NCBI GenBank assembly: GCA_049671305.1
Contig: JBATUR010000096.1
Coordinates: 1-7,112, forward strand
DNA: 7,112 nucleotides
Direction of reading: 5' to 3'
Source: CADCTM01 sp049671305
GTDB taxonomy: Bacteria; Cyanobacteriota; Cyanobacteriia; Cyanobacteriales; Coleofasciculaceae
Notes under the pieces: model-generated
What the model saw: only the letters and a program-made list of their open reading frames with translations
What the model was told of the DNA's origin: nothing
Database searches by the model: none
Program-made: the position numbers and the translations under genes
In this document: positions 1-5,664 of the stretch, in pieces
Layout of the letters: each line of letters starts with the position of its first letter
Position numbering within the stretch: the first letter of the stretch is position 1

Positions 1-902
1 TAGAAATTAGTGACCTCAACTATCGCCAATTGTTCGGCAGTAAATTTGCCTTAATTGTTGGTCCCGTTGCCGTTAACCCCGTTAACGTTTTCCGGGGTGT
101 AAATCGGATTGAAAGTGCCGGTTCTGGTTCCCTTTCCCGTTTTGCCCAACGCAACCCAATTATCAACATCGGCAGCGGCGGTGGCATTGGTTTTGACTGG
201 CAACTTGGCACACGCCTTAGTTTGCAAGGCGTCTACTCTGCCAACCGACTAGAAGACCCCTCAAATGGTGGTATATTTGGCGGCAATAATGGCGGCACCA
301 CCATCGGCACACAGCTAGTAGTTTCACCCACCGATAAAATTGACGTATCTTTGCAATACCTCAATTCTTACTCTCCCTCTGGGCGCTTAGGTACAGGTGT
401 TGGGGACGATTTGCTAGTTATCCAAAATATTGACACAGGTCGTGCCCCCATCCAAACCAATGCCTTTGGTGCCTCTATAGAATGGCGCGTCACACCACGC
501 TTTACCCTTGGTGGTTGGGGCGGTTACACTACATCCAACTTTAAAGGCGGTTCGGGATCAGTGGAAACCTTGAACTGGATGGCATTTCTTAATTTTCCTG
601 ATTTATTGCGACAAGGCAACTTAGCTGGCATCTATGTTGGACAACCGCCTAAAATTACCAGTAGCGATGTGGCATCAAACGGCGCCGGTCGCAATATTCC
701 TAGTTTTGTTAATCGGGGTGATTTCTTGGCGGGTGAAGGCGGTCAGCCAGATACGACAATTCATTTAGAAGGATTTTACCGCTTCCGTGTCACCGATAAC
801 ATTAGCGTCACACCTGGAGTGATAGTGATTTTTAACCCCAATCAAAACAATAACAATGACACGATTACAATTGGTGCTGTGCGTACAACTTTTACCTTCT
901 AA
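1..902 (+). CDS. Outer-membrane porin, OprB / cyanobacterial iron-uptake porin type (3' part only)
   Basis: This is the C-terminal part of an outer-membrane beta-barrel porin; the reading frame is open from base 3, so the true start lies left of the window and the TTG at 30 is internal. About 299 residues are present. What is seen: alternating polar/hydrophobic strands with glycine- and asparagine-rich turns, the stretch KFALIVGPVAVNPVNVFRG followed by RIESAGSGSLSRFAQRNP, and a C-terminal TTFTF ending in Phe, the usual last-strand signal for BAM-dependent assembly. From memory these segments match the cyanobacterial carbohydrate-selective porin OprB group, often annotated as iron uptake porin; family members also carry an N-terminal signal peptide, an SLH domain and a coiled coil, all expected upstream and not visible here. 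Predicted role is diffusion of small solutes or inorganic ions across the outer membrane; the substrate cannot be told from the sequence. Confidence 0.88.
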   Translation, partial: EISDLNYRQLFGSKFALIVGPVAVNPVNVFRGVNRIESAGSGSLSRFAQRNPIINIGSGGGIGFDWQLGTRLSLQGVYSANRLEDPSNGGIFGGNNGGTTIGTQLVVSPTDKIDVSLQYLNSYSPSGRLGTGVGDDLLVIQNIDTGRAPIQTNAFGASIEWRVTPRFTLGGWGGYTTSNFKGGSGSVETLNWMAFLNFPDLLRQGNLAGIYVGQPPKITSSDVASNGAGRNIPSFVNRGDFLAGEGGQPDTTIHLEGFYRFRVTDNISVTPGVIVIFNPNQNNNNDTITIGAVRTTFTF

Positions 903-1179
903 AAGTTGTAAAAATTTTGGTTAAGTCAGGAACTTATCGCATTGCGATCGCGTCTCCTGGCTGAACAACCAAAAATCGCCACAATGGCTCGGTTCGTGTC
1001 TTTCAACACGATCGAAATTTAGAGCAACAATCCCTTCCAGATGATGGCACTATTGATTATTTCAATATCCTTCTTCCTTTCCTTTGCTCAGGATAAAACG
1101 GAAAAAAAGATTGTTACCTTTTAAGTTCAAAGCTTTCTCAAGAAAACGTTAATTCATTTACCTTTTTGGAGTCAAAAAT
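903..1179. other. Intergenic region, porin to exported repeat protein
   Basis: This 277-bp gap has no supported gene. It holds a HIP1 octamer (944-951) inside a possible weak fold: GTCAGGA at 925-931 can pair with TCCTGGC at 955-961 (one G-U), with ATCGC/GCGAT inside. A second small hairpin, CGTGT (995-999) with ACACG (1006-1010), follows. Neither has a T-tract, so neither is a convincing terminator. The leader of the next gene probably lies in 1095-1179, which is AT-rich, but no clear -35/-10 pair was found. Confidence 0.5.
1168..1171 (+). promoter_or_regulatory. Ribosome binding site for the 683-aa exported protein
   Basis: GGAG lies 8 nt before the ATG at 1180. It supports that ATG, and the signal peptide begins immediately after it. 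Confidence 0.75.
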
Positions 1180-3231
1180 ATGGTTGCCAAGTCAACACAG
1201 TACTTTGTCTGCTTCAGTTTAGCGGGAAGCTTATCAGTAGCGATCGCACCTTCCGTACTTGCCCAAGTCCAAGTCACCGGCGGTAACGTCTCAGGGCAGG
1301 CAGCTTTTTTTGTACCAACACCAGGAAATACCGGGGCAGCCAGCGCAGGCAAAGTTGAACTGTTCGATATTGGCATCAACCGACTCCGCCTAGAAACCTC
1401 AGCCGGCAACACCAGTACAGCAGTTTTTGTCCCAACCGCCGCTAGCTTCAATGCCGGCAGCGATAACAGCCCAAATGCAGGCGACACAGGAACACTCAAA
1501 GGCAACTTATCAGGTATTGCCTTTTCCGGGCTCGGCGGCACTCCAGTTCCCTTCTCCAATCGGCAAACCGTCCTCAACTTTAACTTAACTAGCTTTAGCT
1601 CCAACCTAGGCACAATTGATGGCACATTACTCAGCCCTCGCACCGCAGGAGATGCCGCATTAGTTTTCTTGCCCAAAGTAGAAGCAACAGTCTCTAACGG
1701 ATCAAGCTTTCAAGCGACTCTTGGTGACCTGCAACTGGGTGATTTTGGGGCTGACTTAAAAACTGGCATTATTGATTTGCCTTCTAATTTGGTGCTACGT
1801 GACTCAGCAGCAGGTGGCGCAAATCTACCGCCGGCTGCCCTCACACAACGCCTCAAATTCAGCTTTCAAGGCGAAGACGTTCGACCTGAAGATGGCACAG
1901 ATTTCACCGTTGGTAGCAATAACAATGGCAGCATTCGTTTTGTTGGTCAAGCCAATAAAAAATTCCAGATTCAAACCATCGGTAATTCCAGCAGCACAGA
2001 GTTCAAACTTGAGGGAAATTTCGCCGCTGTTGATCTCAAACTCAGTGGACCTTTCGACCTAAAAAAAGACGATCAATTAAGTCAAACACAAATTATCGAT
2101 AAGTTCAAAATTGAAGGAGAAAGCGAAGGTGTTGGTTCGTTGTTTGCCCTCAACTCTCTGAGTTTTACAGGCACTTCAAGAAGAGATACCAAGTTCTCAT
2201 TTGAGCAGGGAAGCAACAAACTAGAAGGTAGCAGTAGTGGCGATGTCAACTTCTACGCTGTTGCTGGAGCAACCCAGTTTAACCGCGATACAGCATTTAT
2301 TAATGCTAGTAGTTCCACATTTAGTGGTGGTTCTAGTTCTAACAATTCTAATCGTCCTAATTCCAGCACGGCACCATCAATGTGCAGCATTTGCGGCAAC
2401 ACTTTGGTCAACGACAGCACTATTGTGGTTGGCAGGACTAATGTTGTAGTTGGCAGTCCAATCATCATCAATACTAGTAGCAGTACTTCTGGTGGTGGAA
2501 GTGCTTCCGGTGGTGGTAACGTTTCTGGTGGTGGTAGCGTTTCTGGTGGTGGAAGTGCTTCCGGTGGTGGTAACGTTTCCGGTGGTGGTAGCGTTTCCGG
2601 TGGTGGAAGTGCTTCCGGTGGTGGAAGCGTTTCTGGTGGTGGCACTTCAACTGCAGGATCTGCCAATGCAATTAACGTCAATGTCTTTGCTTTGGCACAA
2701 GTCTTTACATCCAGTACGGCGCGTGTTCAATATCAATTTCTCACATCCCGTAACATCGGCAGCTTTACCAACACTGACAATTCCTCTAGTACTAGCAACA
2801 GTAGTAATACCAATATCCGCACTAATATACGGTTGGTGGAACGTGGTGGTGAGCGCTACTACATAGTTACTCGTGAAAGTGGCAGCGGTTCAACGACTGG
2901 TAGTTCCCAAACTCAAGGCAGTGCTTCGACAACGACTACCAACCGTCGTGATGATGATAATCGCGGCAATAATGCCAATAACCGTCGTGATGATGATAAT
3001 CGCGGCAATAATGCCAACAACCGTCGTGATGATGATAACTCAACTAGCTCTGAGCAAACCGCTTATCAACTTGTTGGACCATCAAGTCGCTGTTTCCCTG
3101 GTTTAGTTGGTTTAAAACAGATTCCAGCTTCAGAAGTGGCTAATATCAGCAACGAAAATCCAGGCAACACTTCAACACCACCAAGCGTCAACAACAATAA
3201 TACCTCTGCACCAGAAGGCGTATCTCAATAA
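1180..3231 (+). CDS. Large exported low-complexity protein with two tandem repeat arrays, function unknown
   Basis: I do not recognise a named family. The 683-residue product starts with a signal peptide (hydrophobic core about 9-23, likely cleavage VLA|QV after residue 28). Residues 30-370 look like a beta-rich, Ser/Gly/Asn-rich secreted domain with recurring short strands such as KFSFQ, KFQIQ, EFKLEG and KFSFEQ. Residues 380-440 are a Ser/Asn linker holding a CSIC motif (Cys402, Cys405). Nine SGGGxx hexapeptides occupy 437-490. A second putative folded part, about 497-565, includes ALAQVFTSSTARVQYQF and GGERYYIVTRES. A charged repeat NRRDDDNRGNNAN (two copies plus a partial third) spans 588-620. 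The tail is Asn/Pro/Thr-rich, and its only cysteine is Cys638 in SSRCFPG. No transmembrane helix is visible after the signal peptide. GGAG precedes the ATG. Neighbours are a porin and another exported protein, so a periplasmic, cell-surface or matrix role is inferred, not shown. That it is a real gene is near certain. Confidence 0.85.
   Translation: MVAKSTQYFVCFSLAGSLSVAIAPSVLAQVQVTGGNVSGQAAFFVPTPGNTGAASAGKVELFDIGINRLRLETSAGNTSTAVFVPTAASFNAGSDNSPNAGDTGTLKGNLSGIAFSGLGGTPVPFSNRQTVLNFNLTSFSSNLGTIDGTLLSPRTAGDAALVFLPKVEATVSNGSSFQATLGDLQLGDFGADLKTGIIDLPSNLVLRDSAAGGANLPPAALTQRLKFSFQGEDVRPEDGTDFTVGSNNNGSIRFVGQANKKFQIQTIGNSSSTEFKLEGNFAAVDLKLSGPFDLKKDDQLSQTQIIDKFKIEGESEGVGSLFALNSLSFTGTSRRDTKFSFEQGSNKLEGSSSGDVNFYAVAGATQFNRDTAFINASSSTFSGGSSSNNSNRPNSSTAPSMCSICGNTLVNDSTIVVGRTNVVVGSPIIINTSSSTSGGGSASGGGNVSGGGSVSGGGSASGGGNVSGGGSVSGGGSASGGGSVSGGGTSTAGSANAINVNVFALAQVFTSSTARVQYQFLTSRNIGSFTNTDNSSSTSNSSNTNIRTNIRLVERGGERYYIVTRESGSGSTTGSSQTQGSASTTTTNRRDDDNRGNNANNRRDDDNRGNNANNRRDDDNSTSSEQTAYQLVGPSSRCFPGLVGLKQIPASEVANISNENPGNTSTPPSVNNNNTSAPEGVSQ
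2488..2649 (+). repeat. In-frame SGGGxx tandem array (9 x 18 bp; 3 x 54 bp higher order)
   Basis: Nine 18-bp units each encode Ser-Gly-Gly-Gly plus two residues (SA, NV, SV, SA, NV, SV, SA, SV, TS). They are organised as three 54-bp blocks at 2488-2541, 2542-2595 and 2596-2649. The first two blocks differ at one base (a TCT/TCC serine codon); the third has diverged. The pattern indicates recent duplication of a 54-bp unit. The encoded segment should be a flexible, disordered linker. Confidence 0.95.
2941..3039 (+). repeat. In-frame NRRDDDNRGNNAN tandem array (39-bp unit)
   Basis: There are two full 39-bp units, 2941-2979 and 2980-3018, identical except for the last base (AAT versus AAC, both Asn), and a partial third of 21 bp (3019-3039). 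The encoded segment alternates Arg pairs with Asp triplets in an Asn background, giving a mixed-charge, probably disordered stretch. It differs in composition from the Ser/Gly array 290 bp upstream. Confidence 0.95.
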
Positions 3232-3244
3232 GATAATGCTGGAT

Positions 3245-3272
3245 AAGGGGTAATTTTTGTTGATTGCCCCTT
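3245..3272 (+). terminator. Possible intergenic hairpin / weak terminator
   Basis: AAGGGG (3245-3250) pairs with CCCCTT (3267-3272), continued inward by a T-G wobble and AAT/ATT around an 8-nt T-rich loop, about 10 bp in all. It starts 14 nt after the stop of the 683-aa gene. The sequence after it (GCTCAATTTAAATT) is AT-rich but not a clean T-run, so it may attenuate rather than fully terminate transcription into the next gene. Confidence 0.45.
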
Positions 3273-3285
3273 GCTCAATTTAAAT

Positions 3286-3299
3286 TAAGCGATCGCTTA
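3286..3299. repeat. HIP1-centred 14-bp palindrome abutting a start codon
   Basis: TAAGCGATCGCTTA is a perfect palindrome around the HIP1 octamer (3289-3296). Its last base is the A of the ATG at 3299, so it fills the place where a Shine-Dalgarno sequence would be expected; no purine-rich SD is visible. Confidence 0.85.
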
Positions 3300-3835
3300 T
3301 GATTTCTGCTAAAATCACTCAGTCACTCTCCCTACTGCTAATAAGTGTTTGTACTGCAATGCCTCAACTAGCGCTAGCACAAACCTTAGCGCCCTCTGAA
3401 AAACCTTTAGAGACTGAACTTCTCAATCCCGATTCATCTTATAAGGGACGTGATATCGTAACAGCAAATACCATCTCTACTACTGGTTTATCAGTTCCTA
3501 GCCTCTGGTGGGCAAAAGAGCAGTTTAATGAAGTAGGCGGCAAACTGATCAATAATTGGATTGCCTACCAAGACGAAAAGCGCATCGATCTAATCGTCAA
3601 TCGGCAACCCTGGACTCTTTTGGACTATTTAGGCAAATACCGTTTTACTAATAAATTTGGTACTGTTGCTAGAAACAATAGCTACAACGTCAGAATTTTT
3701 AATTTACAGGGAGATCTTTTAGCAACCTACACCTGCAACTACACTCAATCTCCAGCAACTTGTCAAATTAAAATCCTTGACCCATTTGGCAGGACTAGTT
3801 TGCCCGTAATACGTCCCTCATTGGGTGGAGAATAG
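3299..3835 (+). CDS. Conserved exported protein of unknown function (178 aa)
   Basis: The product starts with a signal peptide (hydrophobic core about 9-26, likely cleavage ALA|QT after residue 27), leaving a mature protein of about 150 residues. I have no named family. A well-ordered core is visible from about 62: SVPSLWWAKEQF, then LINNWIAYQDEKRIDLIV, then WTLLDYLGKYRF, then YNVRIFNLQGDLLATYTC. This pattern of amphipathic and strand segments looks like a compact globular domain. Cys146 and Cys155 are the only cysteines of the mature form and could form a disulfide. No membrane segment or lipobox follows the signal peptide, so periplasmic or outer-membrane-associated location is inferred. 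It lies 67 bp after the repeat protein on the same strand, with a hairpin between them, and converges on psaX. Initiation may be weak or leaderless-like because a HIP1 palindrome replaces the SD; no better in-frame start with an SD was seen. Confidence 0.8.
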   Translation: MISAKITQSLSLLLISVCTAMPQLALAQTLAPSEKPLETELLNPDSSYKGRDIVTANTISTTGLSVPSLWWAKEQFNEVGGKLINNWIAYQDEKRIDLIVNRQPWTLLDYLGKYRFTNKFGTVARNNSYNVRIFNLQGDLLATYTCNYTQSPATCQIKILDPFGRTSLPVIRPSLGGE

Positions 3836-3861
3836 CTGTTGACTCTTAAGATCTTGCTCAA

Positions 3862-3968
3862 AGACAAATGCTGTTTTTTTCTGACAAAATAAAATAGTGA
3901 TGCTGCTCGTTCATACCCTAGATAGATTCAAGAGAACAATTTGAGCAGCACCGTTTTAGACAAATGCT
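3862..3968. repeat. 11-bp direct repeats flanking an 8-bp inverted repeat
   Basis: AGACAAATGCT occurs at 3862-3872 and again at 3958-3968 (96-bp period). Between them TGCTGCTC (3901-3908) and GAGCAGCA (3943-3950) form a perfect inverted repeat, extendable by GTTC/GAAC with a bulge. The structure sits in the gap between the convergent 178-aa gene and psaX. Read on the - strand, the inverted repeat is followed by T-rich sequence (TCACTATTTTATTTTG), so it may act as a poor terminator for psaX. Confidence 0.6.
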
Positions 3969-3980
3969 AAGTTCTAGACA

Positions 3981-4121
3981 CTATTCGATGATGTGGAAAT
4001 AAAAAGCAGCAATGAGGAAGTTGCCAAACAAAAGCACTAATGCCCAAAAAAGACGGAAAGGATAGGGGGGCTTACCAGAATTAGCAACAGGGGCTTCATA
4101 TTTCTTTGCCTTGGCTGTCAT
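3981..4121 (-). CDS. psaX: Photosystem I small subunit PsaX (46 aa)
   Basis: The - strand frame encodes 46 residues with a short basic N-terminus (MTAKAKKYE), then KPPYPFRLFWALVLL, then GNFLIAAFYFHIIE. From memory, residues 17-46 align without gaps to Thermosynechococcus PsaX, sharing KP-Y-FR-FWA, the NFL-AA-YF core and the short C-terminal tail. PsaX is a single-pass thylakoid subunit at the outer edge of each photosystem I monomer, known from structures to hold one chlorophyll through an Asn; Asn34 here is at that position. One transmembrane helix is visible at about 24-42. The N-terminus is about 10 residues longer than the Thermosynechococcus protein. A strong SD (AGGAGA, 4134-4129) precedes the ATG by 7 nt. 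It lies 171 bp downstream of lipA on the same strand; no functional link to lipoate is implied. Confidence 0.9.
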   Translation of the reverse strand: MTAKAKKYEAPVANSGKPPYPFRLFWALVLLFGNFLIAAFYFHIIE

Positions 4122-4128
4122 AGGCTGT

Positions 4129-4134
4129 TCTCCT
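4129..4134 (-). promoter_or_regulatory. Ribosome binding site of psaX
   Basis: AGGAGA read on the - strand lies 7 nt before the psaX ATG. It is the best SD on this strand in the window and is strong support that the 46-codon frame is translated. Confidence 0.8.
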
Positions 4135-4141
4135 AATTAAA

Positions 4142-4168
4142 TGACTTTATTAAAAAAGCATAAAGTCA
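4142..4168 (-). promoter_or_regulatory. Perfect 9-bp dyad in the psaX leader
   Basis: TGACTTTAT (4142-4150) and ATAAAGTCA (4160-4168) are exact reverse complements around a 9-nt A-rich spacer. On the psaX strand it ends 7 nt before the SD. It could be an operator, or an RNA hairpin in the 5' UTR. On the - strand its first arm lies within TTGACTTTAT, whose TTGACT resembles a -35 box, but no -10 at correct spacing was found. Confidence 0.55.
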
Positions 4169-4292
4169 AACCGTACTCAACCGCCATCTTTCTATGGTAT
4201 TTATTGTGAAGATTTTTGATGATCTGGCGATGCGCCTTAATTATTGCGGAAAATTACAGTTGATTTTGGTATAGATGAGCCGATTATCCAAG

Positions 4293-5237
4293 TTATGTTT
4301 TCTCTCCTGCATGGTAGGAACTGCGAACCAAGGGACCTGAGCGGATGTGATTAAAACCTAAATCTTGAGCAACTGTACCAAGTTCCTCAAATTCTGTGGG
4401 CGTCCAGTATTTTTGCACAGGTAGGTGTTGTAGGGAAGGGCGGAGATATTGACCGAGTGTGAGGCGATCGCATCCAGCATTACGCAAATCCACCATCGTT
4501 TCAATTACCTCGGCAACTGTTTCACCATGTCCCAGCATCAAACCTGACTTTGTAGGAATATTAGAGTTTAAAGCTTTCACAAAACGAATCACATCAAGCG
4601 ATCGCTCATATTGTGCCCCGCGTCGTACTGCCCCTTGCAAACGCCGCACCGTCTCAACATTATGGTTATAACAAGCCGGAGCCGCCTCAACCACCGTCGC
4701 CACTCGTTGTCGCTGCAAATCAGCCAATGATACTGCCGCCCTACCACCCCAAAAATCCGCCGTCAGCACCTCAATTTCAGTTTCCGGGTTGAGAAGTCGA
4801 ATTGCCTCCATCGTTGCCACAAACCAACCTGCGCCCCCATCTGGCAAATCATCTCGCGCCACCGCCGTCAGCACAACATAGCGCAAAGCCAATAACTGCA
4901 CCGACTCAGCTACTTTTTGAGGCTCTTCTGGGTCAAGAGGTAGCGGCGCCTGACCTTTATTTACTTGACAAAAAGCACAAGAGCGGGTGCAGATTGGTCC
5001 CATCAGCAAAAAGGTTGCCGTCTTTTGGGCATAGCACTCACCTCGGTTAGGACAGCGCCCTTCTTCACAAATTGTATGAATTTGCCGTTGTTTAATAATG
5101 CGTTGTACGGTTGAGAGTTCGCTAGCTTTAGCAATAGGACGGCGTAACCAGCTAGGCATGGCTTCAATTTCTCTTCTCCAAGGGTCTTGAGTTGGAGTAG
5201 TTACAGCTTCCTTTTTAATTTTCCTAGATAAATCCAT
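4293..5237 (-). CDS. lipA: Lipoyl synthase, radical SAM
   Basis: LipA inserts two sulfur atoms at C6 and C8 of the octanoyl chain carried on lipoyl domains (pyruvate dehydrogenase E2, glycine cleavage H protein), using S-adenosylmethionine and two [4Fe-4S] clusters, in the cytoplasm. All diagnostic motifs are present in the 314-residue product: the auxiliary cluster motif C57-x4-C62-x5-C68 (CEEGRCPNRGEC), the radical-SAM motif C83-x3-C87-x2-C90 (CTRSCAFC), RDDLPDGGA, the HNVETV segment, TKSGLMLGHGE, and the C-terminal RSSYHAGE that supplies the conserved serine ligand of the auxiliary cluster. Length fits the family (about 290-330). Cyanobacteria often carry two lipA paralogues; which one this is cannot be told here. 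The ATG at 5237 lacks a clear SD, but no other in-frame start near it is better. psaX follows 171 bp downstream. Confidence 0.97.
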   Translation of the reverse strand: MDLSRKIKKEAVTTPTQDPWRREIEAMPSWLRRPIAKASELSTVQRIIKQRQIHTICEEGRCPNRGECYAQKTATFLLMGPICTRSCAFCQVNKGQAPLPLDPEEPQKVAESVQLLALRYVVLTAVARDDLPDGGAGWFVATMEAIRLLNPETEIEVLTADFWGGRAAVSLADLQRQRVATVVEAAPACYNHNVETVRRLQGAVRRGAQYERSLDVIRFVKALNSNIPTKSGLMLGHGETVAEVIETMVDLRNAGCDRLTLGQYLRPSLQHLPVQKYWTPTEFEELGTVAQDLGFNHIRSGPLVRSSYHAGEKT

Positions 5238-5570
5238 AAAACTTGGCTAAAGGCTACCAACAAATGTAACGATCTATAAAATACAAATGTTAAGGCAAAA
5301 TCCCTAATCTCGTTTTACAGTTTTTTTGTTCTTACTAGTCAGACCAGACTAATCTAGAATCAAGCACATAGTTTTACTATTGGGTAAATCTCAAAAGTTG
5401 AGGATGTCGTGTCAGGCATTGCCGAATACTTGATCAAGCCCAAGTCTGTACTATGTGTATCGTTGGTTTAGCGGGGTTAAGGTGGTCGTGACTTGAAGAC
5501 AAAAGCTAGATCCACATCAAAAGCTACATTATGAATCATAAAAAAAGCGACTTTTACCTCCGCACAGTTG

Positions 5571-5603
5571 TGACTCAAGGTTTAATAGATAGATCTAGAG
5601 TCA
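5571..5603. promoter_or_regulatory. Inverted repeat upstream of the response regulator
   Basis: TGACTC and GAGTCA are exact reverse complements with 21 nt between arm ends, about 60 nt before the GTG start. The enclosed TTTAATAGATAGAT is -10-like in composition. A regulator site straddling the promoter is possible; the arms are short, so chance is not excluded. Confidence 0.3.
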
Positions 5604-5651
5604 GCAGCAATTGTTTCAAAAAGCTGTAGTTTTGCTTTAAATCACCTCTCC

Positions 5652-5658
5652 AAAGGAG
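5652..5658 (+). promoter_or_regulatory. Ribosome binding site deciding the GTG start
   Basis: AAAGGAG lies 6 nt before GTG 5665. It fixes the GTG as the start: the encoded MASHKILVIDDS is the normal beginning of a receiver domain, and no ATG lies nearby upstream in frame. Confidence 0.85.
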
Positions 5659-5664
5659 TTCGTC

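Larger units (their letters stand above)
5238..5664. other. Divergent intergenic region, lipA / response regulator (427 bp)
   Basis: I see no supportable gene here. The gap must hold the promoters of both divergent genes, but no -35/-10 pair is convincing. Structure seen: TAGTC/GACTA (5336-5340 and 5347-5351) around a 6-nt loop, followed by an extra CTAG; TGACTC (5571-5576) with GAGTCA (5598-5603), 21 nt apart and enclosing AT-rich TTTAATAGATAGATCT; and the T-run 5321-5327, which would be an A-run in a lipA leader. A 32-codon ATG frame at 5531-5629 has no SD and no recognisable product. Confidence 0.6.

Noticed and set aside
965..1093. About 43-codon open stretch on the + strand (contains HNGSVRVF)
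   Set aside because: No start codon or SD; too short to claim even as a gene remnant without a database match.
1158..1676. 172-codon - strand frame opposite the start of the exported repeat protein
   Set aside because: It overlaps the signal peptide region of a well-supported gene, has low-complexity Leu/Pro/Ala composition and no recognisable motif.
2253..2681. Long - strand frame rich in LPPPE repeats and another in HHRK repeats opposite the Gly-Ser array
   Set aside because: These are antisense shadows of the SGGGxx minisatellite; they lack SDs and any domain, and the + strand frame has a signal peptide and full-length continuity.
2488..3039. CRISPR-like or non-coding repeat array
   Set aside because: Units are directly adjacent without spacers, are multiples of three and keep an open coding frame.
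4226..4236. Small hairpin GGCG-ATG-CGCC between lipA and psaX as lipA terminator
   Set aside because: The stem is only 4 bp and no T-tract follows on the - strand.
5531..5629. 32-codon ATG frame upstream of the response regulator
   Set aside because: No SD, no hydrophobic helix or motif, and it overlaps the likely promoter region; leader peptide not supported.
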